Notes under the pieces: model-generated | What the model saw: the letters and a program-made list of their open reading frames with translations, nothing else | Database searches by the model: none | What the model was told of the DNA's origin: nothing | Assembly: GCF_003335675.1 (NCBI RefSeq) | Contig: NZ_QPHL01000014.1 | Coordinates: forward strand, 124,001 to 188,000 | DNA length: 64,000 bases | Source of the DNA: Winogradskyella sp. KYW1333 | Lineage (GTDB): Bacteria; Bacteroidota; Bacteroidia; Flavobacteriales; Flavobacteriaceae | Direction of reading: 5' to 3' | Shown here: positions 34,701-42,881 of the stretch, one piece after another | Numbering within the stretch: position 1 is the first letter of the stretch | Layout: each line of letters begins with the position of its first letter | Translations under genes and position numbers: made by a program

Positions 34701-36479
34701 ATGATTGAAGTTACACGTCTTTTTGATTTCCCTTATTATCAATTAGAAAATAAACCAAACGATTCTGCCCTGGTGACTAAATACGATGGGAAATGGACTC
34801 CTATATCAACTAAGGAGTATTTAGATAAAGCTAATGCCGTAAGTAGAGCACTAATAAAACTTGGTGTTCAAAAAAATGATAAAATCGCAGTGATTTCATC
34901 AACTAACAGAACTGAATGGAATATCATGGATATTGGTGTATTACAAGTAGGTGCACAGAATATTCCTATTTATCCAACAATATGTTCGGAAGACTATGAA
35001 TATGTGTTGAACCATAGTGAATCTCTATATTGCTTTGTTTCTGATGAAGAAGTTTTGGAAAAGGTTAACAAGATCAAAAACAACACAAAACTAAAGGAAG
35101 TATATTGTTTTGATCATATTAAAGGGTGTAAACACTATTCTGAATTGTTTGAAATTGGCAAGGATGAAAATACTCAGGGAGAAGTTGAAAAGAGAAAAGA
35201 TGAAGTAAAGCCTGAGGACTTAGCAACAATTATATACACATCAGGAACAACTGGCAGGCCAAAAGGTGTGATGCTATCTCATTGGAATATAACTAGTAAC
35301 GTTCTAGCGAGCTCACCTCGAGTTCCTCTTCCTCCATCTGGTGAAACAAGGGTCTTAAGCTTTTTACCAATTTGCCACATTTTTGAAAGAGTACTTATAT
35401 ACGTTTATCAATACGAAGGGACATCGATTTACTTCGCAGAAGCACTAGATAAAATTGGAGACAATGCAAAAGAAATTCATCCTCATTTAATGAGTGTCGT
35501 TCCTCGACTTCTAGAAAAAGTATTTGATAAGATAATGCTTAAAGGGGAAGAACTAACAGGAATTAAAAAAGCACTATTCTTTTGGGCAGTACGTCTTGGT
35601 GAAAAGTGGGAACCATATAATGTAAATGGGAGCTGGTATGAATTTAAATTGAAAATTGCCAACAAATTGATATTTAGTAAGTGGCGAGAAGCTTTAGGTG
35701 GCGAATTAGGTACAATGGTTTCTGGTAGTGCTGCACTACAAACTAGATTAGCAAGAGTATTTGGAGCTGCTGGTATGAAGGTGATGGAAGGTTATGGACT
35801 TACCGAAACTTCTCCTGTTGTCTCCGTAGGAATGTATAACGATAAACATTATAAAATTGGGACAGTTGGCAAACCTATAGATAATGTTGAAGTAAAAATT
35901 GCTGAGGACGGTGAGCTCTTAATTAAAGGGCCCAATGTAATGATGGGTTATTATAAAGACCCAGAGAAAACAGCAGATGTAATGACTAATGATTATTTCC
36001 ATACTGGAGATAAAGGTGTAATTGATGAAGAAGGATTTTTAAAAATAACTGGGCGTAAAAAAGAAATGTTTAAAACTTCAGGAGGTAAATATGTAATTCC
36101 GCCTCTTCTTGAAAATGAAATGAAGCAATCACTTTTCATTGAGCAGATTATGGTGGTAGGTGAAGGAGAAAAAATGCCTGGTGCAATCATTCAACCTAAT
36201 TTCGAATTTATTAGAGATTGGATAAACCATAAAGAATATGACGATATTGGTACTTCTGAGCACGAAATTGCAACTTCAAAAAGAGTTATAAAACGTATTC
36301 AAAAAGAAGTTGACAAATACAATAAGAATTTTGGTAATTGGGAGCAGATTAAACGATTTGAACTTACACCTGAGATTTGGTCAATAGATGATGGCCACCT
36401 TACACCTACCATGAAAATGAAACGAAGTGTTATTCGAAAAAAATACGATGATTTGTACGAGAAAATCTATAGACCTTAA
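34701..36479 (+). CDS. fadD: Long-chain fatty acid-CoA ligase
   Basis: An AMP-forming acyl-CoA synthetase of 592 residues that activates fatty acids before beta-oxidation. It has the P-loop-like motif IIYTSGTTGRPKGVMLSHWN, the linker motif GYGLTETSPVVSV, the ATP-contacting DYFHTGDKGVIDEEGFLKITGRKKE and the C-terminal catalytic Lys region (PTMKMKRSVIRKKY). The N-terminus and the size match the FAA1-type ligases common in Bacteroidota. It stands just before the MarR-controlled fadN-fadA-fadE operon and so belongs to the same pathway, although a terminator-bearing spacer of about 420 bases separates them. Confidence 0.9.
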   Translation: MIEVTRLFDFPYYQLENKPNDSALVTKYDGKWTPISTKEYLDKANAVSRALIKLGVQKNDKIAVISSTNRTEWNIMDIGVLQVGAQNIPIYPTICSEDYEYVLNHSESLYCFVSDEEVLEKVNKIKNNTKLKEVYCFDHIKGCKHYSELFEIGKDENTQGEVEKRKDEVKPEDLATIIYTSGTTGRPKGVMLSHWNITSNVLASSPRVPLPPSGETRVLSFLPICHIFERVLIYVYQYEGTSIYFAEALDKIGDNAKEIHPHLMSVVPRLLEKVFDKIMLKGEELTGIKKALFFWAVRLGEKWEPYNVNGSWYEFKLKIANKLIFSKWREALGGELGTMVSGSAALQTRLARVFGAAGMKVMEGYGLTETSPVVSVGMYNDKHYKIGTVGKPIDNVEVKIAEDGELLIKGPNVMMGYYKDPEKTADVMTNDYFHTGDKGVIDEEGFLKITGRKKEMFKTSGGKYVIPPLLENEMKQSLFIEQIMVVGEGEKMPGAIIQPNFEFIRDWINHKEYDDIGTSEHEIATSKRVIKRIQKEVDKYNKNFGNWEQIKRFELTPEIWSIDDGHLTPTMKMKRSVIRKKYDDLYEKIYRP

Positions 36480-36631
36480 AATTTAAACTTCTTTTAAGAA
36501 TTGGAATTAGATATAATAAAAGATTAATAAAATATTTTGTACTACAATAGTCCTGTTACATTAAATCCAGTTGATTTATAATACTTTTTCTGTTTTATCA
36601 CATCTTTAAACGTACTAACTAAACATATCAT

Positions 36632-36736
36632 ATTATAAAAATAGAAATATTTGTTATCGCAGGACTTGTTGAAGGAATTGTTGTTAATATCCTAATATCT
36701 ATTGTTGTAGGAGCTGCTGTTGGGCTTATACAATGA
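36632..36736 (+). CDS. Candidate small hydrophobic glycine-zipper peptide, non-ATG start
   Basis: An open frame runs from an in-frame stop near 36610 to a TGA at 36734-36736. From the ATA at 36641 it encodes 31 residues of one long hydrophobic stretch with regularly placed small residues (IAGLVEGIVVNILISIVVGAAVGLI), the look of a glycine-zipper membrane helix as in small toxins or holin-like peptides. The local base composition is richer in G at first codon positions than the flanks, as expected for coding sequence. No ATG, GTG or TTG opens the frame; ATT at 36632 or ATA would be needed. A terminator follows 34 bases later. I do not recognise it. Confidence 0.33.
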   Translation: MIKIEIFVIAGLVEGIVVNILISIVVGAAVGLIQ

Positions 36737-36769
36737 AAAGTAAAATAGCATTAATTTAGCTTTAAATTG

Positions 36770-36802
36770 AAAAAGTGTTTCTGATTGGGAACACTTTTTT
36801 TG
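36770..36802 (+). terminator. Rho-independent terminator upstream of marR
   Basis: AAAAAGTGTTTC-TGATTGG-GAACACTTTTTTT, with a long T-run, about 290 bases after the ligase stop and 34 bases after the hydrophobic peptide frame. Confidence 0.85.
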
Positions 36803-36818
36803 TATCTACTAATAAGAG

Positions 36819-36842
36819 ATATACTATGCGTGCATAATTTTT
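36819..36842 (+). promoter_or_regulatory. Imperfect MarR operator (upstream copy)
   Basis: ATATACTATGCGTGCATAAT repeats the left arm and core of the perfect palindrome that follows, with its right arm decayed. The two centres are 27 bases apart. Confidence 0.6.
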
Positions 36843-36844
36843 TT

Positions 36845-36870
36845 AATATACTATGCATGCATAGTATATT
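36845..36870 (+). promoter_or_regulatory. Perfect 26-base palindromic operator of the fad operon
   Basis: The left arm AATATACTATGCA is followed directly by its exact reverse complement TGCATAGTATATT. It fills the interval just upstream of the -7 element of marR, so a bound dimer would block RNA polymerase. The first downstream gene encodes a MarR regulator, the obvious ligand; autoregulation is inferred. Confidence 0.78.
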
Positions 36871-36875
36871 TTTAT

Positions 36876-36883
36876 TATATTTG
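36876..36883 (+). promoter_or_regulatory. -7 promoter element of the marR-fadNAE operon
   Basis: TATATTTG fits TAnnTTTG, 17 bases before the marR ATG and five bases after the palindromic operator. Confidence 0.6.
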
Positions 36884-36900
36884 AAAAGTTCCTAAAAAAT

Positions 36901-37362
36901 ATGAAAGACAAAACAATAGATTATATACTGAGAACAACGTGGTTAGCAGTAAATAAAATGTATAATGAGGAGGCTTCTCAGTTTGGCACTACAATGGCCA
37001 CAGGCTTCGCTTTATTAAGTATTGACCCTGAAAAAGGGACACCATCAACCTCTTTGGGTCCAAAAATGGGCATGGAAGCCACTAGTCTCTCACGTACTCT
37101 AAAAACTATGGAAGAAAAAGGGCTGATTGAGAGAAAGCCAAATCCAGAAGATGGACGTGGAGTGTTAATACATTTAACCGAGTTTGGCAGAGAGAAACGT
37201 GAATATTCTAAAGAGCGCGTTTTAATTTTTAACAATGCTATAAAATCGAATATCACAACAGAAAAACTTGAGAATTTTTATGAGGTAGCTGAAGTTATAA
37301 ACAATATGATTTCCAACAAAAAAATATACACTAAAAAAGAACAGACTATAAATAATGAGTAA
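36901..37362 (+). CDS. MarR-family transcriptional repressor
   Basis: A 153-residue dimeric winged-helix regulator. The DNA-binding part is MGMEATSLSRTLKTMEEKGLIERKPNPEDGRGVLIHLTEFGREKRE, with the recognition helix (TSLSRTLKTMEEKG) and the beta-wing (DGRGVLIHLT). It is first in an operon with fadN, whose start overlaps its end by eight bases. Two palindromes in its promoter suggest that it represses itself and the beta-oxidation genes, presumably released by an acyl-CoA or fatty acid. That ligand is inferred from gene content. Confidence 0.9.
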   Translation: MKDKTIDYILRTTWLAVNKMYNEEASQFGTTMATGFALLSIDPEKGTPSTSLGPKMGMEATSLSRTLKTMEEKGLIERKPNPEDGRGVLIHLTEFGREKREYSKERVLIFNNAIKSNITTEKLENFYEVAEVINNMISNKKIYTKKEQTINNE

Positions 37363-39763
37363 ACGTAGAATTAAAAAAATAGCCATTATTGGATCTGGTA
37401 TTATGGGAAGCGGTATTGCTTGCCATTTTGCCAATATCGGTGTCGATGTCTTATTATTAGATATTGTGCCAAGAGAACTTAATGACAAAGAGAAAGCAAA
37501 GGGCTTAACTCTTAATGATAAGGTTGTTAGAAACAGATTGGTTAATGATGCTTTAATGACATCAATTAAATCTAAACCAGCACCTCTTTATCATCCTTCC
37601 TTTAAAAATAGAATTACAACAGGTAATTTAGAAGATGATATTGAAAAGGTTGTCGATGTAGATTGGATCATGGAGGTTGTTGTAGAACGCTTGGATATTA
37701 AGCAACAAGTATTCGAAAAACTCGAAAAACACAGAAAGCCAGGTACGCTTATAACATCTAATACTTCTGGTATTCCTATTAAATTCATGAGTGAAGGTCG
37801 CAGTGAAGATTTTCAAAAGCATTTCTGCGGTACCCACTTTTTTAATCCAGCAAGGTATCTAAGATTATTTGAAATTATTCCAGGCCCTAAAACTGATGCT
37901 TCAGTATTAGAGTTTTTGAATGGCTACGGAGAACAATTTCTTGGCAAGACTTCTGTTGTCGCCAAGGATACACCAGCATTTATTGGTAATCGTATTGGGA
38001 TTTTTAGCATAATGAATGTCTTCCATGTTGTAGAAGAATTAGGAATGACAATAGAAGAGGTAGATAAATTATCTGGTCCTGTTATAGGTCGTCCTAAATC
38101 TGCAACTTTCCGCACTGTTGATGTTGTTGGTTTAGACACACTTGTTCACGTTGCAAACGGAATCAAGGATAACTGCCCTAATGATGAGCGCCTTGAGCTA
38201 TTTACCATACCAGATTTTATCAATACCATGATGGAGAACAAATGGTTAGGGAGTAAAACTGGTCAAGGTTTTTACAAGAAAAGTGTATCTGCAGAAGGTA
38301 AAAAAGAAATACTTTCCTTGGATCTGAAAACTTTAGACTACAGATCAAAACAGAGAGCAAAATTTGCTACACTAGAGCTTACCAAAACCATTGACAAAGT
38401 AGCTGACAGATTTAAAGTTCTTATCAGTGGTAAAGATAAAGCAGCAGAATTTTACAGAAAGCACTTTGCTGCTCTATTTGCATATGTATCTCATCGTATA
38501 CCAGAAATTACTGATGAAATCTATAAGATTGATGATGCGATGAAAGCTGGTTTTGGCTGGGAAGACGGCCCATTCCAAATTTGGGATGCAATAGGTGTTG
38601 AAAAAGGAATTGAAATGATAAAAGCTGAGGGTTTAGAACCTAATGCTTGGGTAACTGAGATGCTTGATGCAGGGAGTACTTCATTCTACACTGTTAAAGA
38701 TGGTGCGTCATTTTGCTATGACATACCTAACAAATCACAAGAAAAGATACCAGGTCAGGATAGCTTTATAATCTTAGATAACATCCGTAAAACGAATGAA
38801 GTATTTAAAAATTCAGGTGTAGTTATTGAAGATTTAGGTGACGGAATTCTCAACTGTGAATTCCAATCTAAAATGAATACCATTGGAGGTGACGTTTTAG
38901 CTGGGTTAAACAAAGCAGTTGATCTTGCTGAAAAAGATTTTGATGGTTTGGTTATCGGTAATCAAGGAGCAAACTTCTCTGTTGGTGCGAACATTGGAAT
39001 GATATTTATGATGGCTGTAGAACAAGAATATGAAGAGTTGAATATGGCCATTAAGTATTTCCAAGACACAATGATGAGAATGCGTTATTCGGCAATTCCG
39101 ACTGTCGCCGCACCTCATGGTCTGGCCTTAGGTGGTGCATGTGAGTTATCAATGCATGCTGACAAGGTTGTTGCTGCCGCTGAAACTTATATTGGTTTAG
39201 TTGAATTTGGAGTTGGTGTAATTCCAGGTGGTGCTGGATCGAAAGAAATGGCGTTAAGAGCATCAGATACTTTCAGGAAAGGTGATGTGGAATTAAATGT
39301 TCTTCAAGAGTATTTTCTAACTATAGGAATGGCTAAAGTGGCAACTTCTGCTTATGAAGCTTATGATTTAGGAGTTCTTCAGAAAGGTAAAGATATAGTA
39401 GTTGTTAATAAAGACAGACAGATAGCAACTGCGAAAGCGCACGCAAGGCTAATGGCTGATGCAGGTTATACTCAACCCGTAAGAAGAAAAGATGTAAAGG
39501 TAATAGGAAAGCAGGCTTTAGGTATGTTTTTAGTGGGAACAGATTCTATGGAGGCAAGTCACTACATTAGTGAGCACGATCAAAAAATAGCGAATAAACT
39601 AGCTTATGTGATGGCTGGTGGAGACTTATCAGAACCAACACTAGTTACCGAGCAATATTTATTAGATCTAGAGCGTGAAGCCTTCCTCTCATTGTGTGCA
39701 GAACGTAAAACATTAGAAAGAATTCAGCACATGCTTAAAACCGGTAAACCTTTAAGAAACTAA
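37355..39763 (+). CDS. fadN: 3-hydroxyacyl-CoA dehydrogenase / enoyl-CoA hydratase
   Basis: A bifunctional beta-oxidation enzyme of 802 residues: it hydrates enoyl-CoA and oxidises the 3-hydroxyacyl product with NAD. The dehydrogenase comes first, with the NAD-binding IAIIGSGIMGSGIACHFANIG at residue 7 and the segments LITSNTSGIPI and FCGTHFFNPARYLRLFEIIPG; the hydratase follows after residue 480, with GLALGGACELSMHAD and GLVEFGVGVIPGGAG carrying both catalytic Glu. This order is the reverse of E. coli FadB and matches Bacillus FadN. The operon order fadN-fadA-fadE is also that of Bacillus. Four bases separate it from the thiolase gene. Confidence 0.9.
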   Translation: MSKRRIKKIAIIGSGIMGSGIACHFANIGVDVLLLDIVPRELNDKEKAKGLTLNDKVVRNRLVNDALMTSIKSKPAPLYHPSFKNRITTGNLEDDIEKVVDVDWIMEVVVERLDIKQQVFEKLEKHRKPGTLITSNTSGIPIKFMSEGRSEDFQKHFCGTHFFNPARYLRLFEIIPGPKTDASVLEFLNGYGEQFLGKTSVVAKDTPAFIGNRIGIFSIMNVFHVVEELGMTIEEVDKLSGPVIGRPKSATFRTVDVVGLDTLVHVANGIKDNCPNDERLELFTIPDFINTMMENKWLGSKTGQGFYKKSVSAEGKKEILSLDLKTLDYRSKQRAKFATLELTKTIDKVADRFKVLISGKDKAAEFYRKHFAALFAYVSHRIPEITDEIYKIDDAMKAGFGWEDGPFQIWDAIGVEKGIEMIKAEGLEPNAWVTEMLDAGSTSFYTVKDGASFCYDIPNKSQEKIPGQDSFIILDNIRKTNEVFKNSGVVIEDLGDGILNCEFQSKMNTIGGDVLAGLNKAVDLAEKDFDGLVIGNQGANFSVGANIGMIFMMAVEQEYEELNMAIKYFQDTMMRMRYSAIPTVAAPHGLALGGACELSMHADKVVAAAETYIGLVEFGVGVIPGGAGSKEMALRASDTFRKGDVELNVLQEYFLTIGMAKVATSAYEAYDLGVLQKGKDIVVVNKDRQIATAKAHARLMADAGYTQPVRRKDVKVIGKQALGMFLVGTDSMEASHYISEHDQKIANKLAYVMAGGDLSEPTLVTEQYLLDLEREAFLSLCAERKTLERIQHMLKTGKPLRN

Positions 39764-39767
39764 GACA

Positions 39768-40958
39768 ATGAAACAAGTATATATAGTAAAAGGATATAGA
39801 ACTGCCGTAGGAAAATCTAAAAAAGGTGGTTTCAGATTTAAGAGAGCTGATGAACTTGCAGCTGAGACAATTCAATATATGATGGGAAAGTTACCTGACT
39901 TTGATGTTACTCGTATAGATGACGTTATTGTTGGTAATGCTATGCCAGAAGGTTCTCAAGGCCTTAATATGGCACGTATAATATCATTAATAGGTTTAAA
40001 CACTGTTGATGTTCCTGGTGTAACGGTAAATCGTTTTTGTTCATCTGGTTTAGAAACAATCGCAATGGCTGTTGCAAAAATAAAAGCTGGAATGGCAGAT
40101 TGCATTATTGCAGGTGGAGCAGAAAGTATGAGTAGCGTTCCTATGACAGGCTTTAAACCAGAATTAAACTACAACATCGTAAGTTCTGGACACGAAGATT
40201 ATTATTGGGGAATGGGAAATACTGCAGAAGCTGTAGCAAACAAATTCAATGTTTCTAGAGAGGATCAAGACGAATTTGCTTATAACTCCCACATGAAAGC
40301 TTTAAAAGCCTTAGAAGAAGATAGATTCCAAGACCAAATAACACCTATTGAGGTTGAAGAGACTTATGTTGATTCAAATGGTAAAAAGGCAAATAGAAAA
40401 TTCACCGTAACTAAAGATGAAGGACCAAGAAAAGGCACAAGCAAAGAAGCGTTAGCAAAACTAAGACCTGTATTTGCTCAAGGCGGATCCGTAACTGCAG
40501 GTAATTCCTCTCAAACTAGTGATGGTGCCGCATTTGTTTTGGTAATGAGTGAAGATATGGTTAAAGAACTAAAACTTGAGCCAATTGCACGTTTAGTAAG
40601 TTATGCGGCCGCTGGTGTTCCTCCAAGAATTATGGGTATTGGACCTGTTGCAGCAATTCCAAAAGCTTTAAAACAAGGTGGACTTTCACAAAAAGACATT
40701 GAACTAATAGAATTGAATGAGGCCTTTGCCTCACAATCACTTGCAGTAATGAGAGAACTAGATTTAAATCAAGACATCGTTAATGTAAATGGTGGTGCTA
40801 TTGCATTAGGGCATCCTCTAGGATGTACTGGTGCTAAGCTATCGGTTCAATTATTTGATGAAATGCGAAAACAAAATATGAAAAACAAATATGGCATGGT
40901 AACCATGTGTGTTGGCACAGGACAAGGTGCTGCCGGAATATTTGAATTTTTAAACTAA
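39768..40958 (+). CDS. fadA: Acetyl-CoA acyltransferase (3-ketoacyl-CoA thiolase)
   Basis: The last enzyme of each beta-oxidation round, splitting 3-ketoacyl-CoA with CoA. It is 396 residues with the acylated Cys in TVNRFCSSGLETIA, the His block NVNGGAIALGHPLGCTGA and the second active Cys in MVTMCVGTGQGAAGIFE. The central loop matches degradative thiolases in length. It lies between fadN and fadE with short gaps and is controlled with them from the marR promoter. Confidence 0.94.
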   Translation: MKQVYIVKGYRTAVGKSKKGGFRFKRADELAAETIQYMMGKLPDFDVTRIDDVIVGNAMPEGSQGLNMARIISLIGLNTVDVPGVTVNRFCSSGLETIAMAVAKIKAGMADCIIAGGAESMSSVPMTGFKPELNYNIVSSGHEDYYWGMGNTAEAVANKFNVSREDQDEFAYNSHMKALKALEEDRFQDQITPIEVEETYVDSNGKKANRKFTVTKDEGPRKGTSKEALAKLRPVFAQGGSVTAGNSSQTSDGAAFVLVMSEDMVKELKLEPIARLVSYAAAGVPPRIMGIGPVAAIPKALKQGGLSQKDIELIELNEAFASQSLAVMRELDLNQDIVNVNGGAIALGHPLGCTGAKLSVQLFDEMRKQNMKNKYGMVTMCVGTGQGAAGIFEFLN

Positions 40959-40983
40959 TAGAAAATTATCAATTATATAAGCA

Positions 40984-42786
40984 ATGGAAACAATTGAGAA
41001 AGAATTATTAAGAGGTGGACAGTTTTTAGTTAAGGAAACTAACTGTGAGGATGTATTTACACCAGAAGATTTTAATGAAGAGCAGCAAATGATGAAAGAA
41101 GCGGTAATAGAATTTAATGACCGTGAAATTATTGCTCATAGAGAACGTTTTGAGAAAAAAGACTATGCATTTACGGAAGAGTGCATGCGTAAGGCAGGTG
41201 AACTTGGATTTTTAGGTGTAGCCGTACCTGAAGAATATGGAGGATTAGGAATGGGATTTGTTTCTACAATGCTTGTTTGTGACTACATATCAAGTGGTAC
41301 AGGTTCATTTAGTACGGCATTTGGTGCTCATACTGGTATTGGTACAATGCCAATCACCTTATACGGTACTGAAGAACAAAAACAAAAATATGTACCTCAA
41401 TTAGCTACTGGAGAATGGTTTGGTGCTTACTGTTTAACGGAGCCAGGAGCAGGTAGTGATGCTAATTCTGGTAAAACAACTGCTGTATTATCTGACGACG
41501 GTAAATCCTATAAAATTAATGGACAGAAAATGTGGATTTCCAATGCAGGATTCTGTAAGTTGTTTATAGTCTTTGCAAGGATTGAAGATGATAAAAATAT
41601 TACGGGATTTATTGTTGAAAATAACCCATCAAACGGTATTACCTTAGGTGAAGAGGAGCATAAACTAGGTATTAGAGCTAGTTCTACAAGACAAGTGTTT
41701 TTTAACGATACTGTAGTTCCTTTAGAAAATATGTTAGCAGGTCGCGGTGAAGGTTTTAAAATTGCCATGAATGCTCTTAATGTAGGTAGAATTAAATTAG
41801 CTGCTGCTTGTCTAGATTCTCAAAGAAGAATTACAACTACAGCCATTCAATATGCAAACGAACGTAAACAATTTAAAACGCCGATCGCAGATTTTGGAGC
41901 TATAAAATCTAAAATTGCAGAAATGACAGCAAGTGCTTATGCTGGAGAATCTGCATCTTATAGAGCAGCAAAAAATATTGAAGATCGCATCGAAATAAGA
42001 CGAGCTTCAGGAAATACACACCAAGAAGCAGAATTAAAAGGTGTTGAAGAATATGCGATTGAATGCTCTATACTTAAGGTAGCAGTTTCAGAGGATGTAC
42101 AGAATTGTGCAGATGAAGGGATCCAAATATTTGGAGGAATGGGCTTTTCTGAAGAGACCCCTATGGAAGCAGCTTGGAGAGATGCTCGTATTGCACGTAT
42201 TTACGAAGGTACTAATGAGATAAACCGCATGTTATCTGTAGGTATGTTAGTTAAAAAAGCCATGAAGGGTCATGTTGATTTATTAGGTCCAGCGATGAAA
42301 GTTAAGGATGAATTAATGGGTATACCATCCTTTGACGTTCCTGATTATTCTGAATTATTCTCAGAGGAAAAAGATATCATAGCAAGACTTAAGAAAGTAT
42401 TCTTGATGGTGGCAGGAGCTGCAGTACAAAAATTTGGCCCAGAATTAGAAAAGTACCAGCAATTGTTAATGAATGCCTCAAATATTTTGATAGAAATCTA
42501 TATGGCAGAATCTGCAATTTTACGTACTGAAAAGAATGCTAAGCGATTTGGTGAAGAAGCTCAAAAAGAGCAAATCGCAATGGCAAAACTATATTTGTTT
42601 AATGCTGTAGAAATTATCAAGAAAAATGGTATAGAAGGCATTATTTCATTCGCCGAAGGTGATGAACAAAAAATGATGTTAATGGGCTTAAAGCGTTTTA
42701 CAAAGTACACCAACTACCCTAACGTTGTTGAACTAAGAAACACTATAGCAGATAAAGTTAAAGCAGAAAACAAATATTGTTTCTAA
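40984..42786 (+). CDS. fadE: Acyl-CoA dehydrogenase with C-terminal extension
   Basis: An FAD enzyme that makes the first double bond in acyl-CoA. It is 600 residues: a normal acyl-CoA dehydrogenase to about residue 420 (CLTEPGAGSDANSGKTTA; KMWISNAGF; QIFGGMGFSEETPMEAAWRDARIARIYEGTNEINRMLS, with the catalytic Glu in the YEGTNEI region) plus about 180 helical residues. Such extensions occur in the ACAD9/VLCAD type and in Bacillus FadE, which prefer long chains. Last gene of the operon, it ends in a strong terminator. No electron-transfer flavoprotein gene is in the window. Confidence 0.93.
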   Translation: METIEKELLRGGQFLVKETNCEDVFTPEDFNEEQQMMKEAVIEFNDREIIAHRERFEKKDYAFTEECMRKAGELGFLGVAVPEEYGGLGMGFVSTMLVCDYISSGTGSFSTAFGAHTGIGTMPITLYGTEEQKQKYVPQLATGEWFGAYCLTEPGAGSDANSGKTTAVLSDDGKSYKINGQKMWISNAGFCKLFIVFARIEDDKNITGFIVENNPSNGITLGEEEHKLGIRASSTRQVFFNDTVVPLENMLAGRGEGFKIAMNALNVGRIKLAAACLDSQRRITTTAIQYANERKQFKTPIADFGAIKSKIAEMTASAYAGESASYRAAKNIEDRIEIRRASGNTHQEAELKGVEEYAIECSILKVAVSEDVQNCADEGIQIFGGMGFSEETPMEAAWRDARIARIYEGTNEINRMLSVGMLVKKAMKGHVDLLGPAMKVKDELMGIPSFDVPDYSELFSEEKDIIARLKKVFLMVAGAAVQKFGPELEKYQQLLMNASNILIEIYMAESAILRTEKNAKRFGEEAQKEQIAMAKLYLFNAVEIIKKNGIEGIISFAEGDEQKMMLMGLKRFTKYTNYPNVVELRNTIADKVKAENKYCF

Positions 42787-42817
42787 TAAACCCCCTAAGG
42801 ACGAATTAGAAGCTAAG

Positions 42818-42847
42818 AGCCAATTCTTTATTGAATTGGCTTTTTTT
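42818..42847 (+). terminator. Rho-independent terminator of the fad operon
   Basis: AGCCAATTC-TTTATT-GAATTGGCTTTTTTT, nine-base stem with seven T, about 30 bases after fadE. Confidence 0.9.
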
Positions 42848-42881
42848 ATTTTATTACCTTTCGATTAGCAAATTTTATAAT

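Larger units (their letters stand above)
36480..36900 (+). other. 420-base spacer: candidate small peptide, terminator and MarR control region
   Basis: No annotated gene. The first 150 bases are AT-rich without clear structure. Then comes a short hydrophobic peptide frame (36632-36736), a terminator (36770-36802), two palindromic operators (36819-36870) and a -7 promoter (36876-36883). The terminator shows that transcription entering from the ligase gene, or starting inside the spacer, ends before the marR promoter. Confidence 0.7.
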
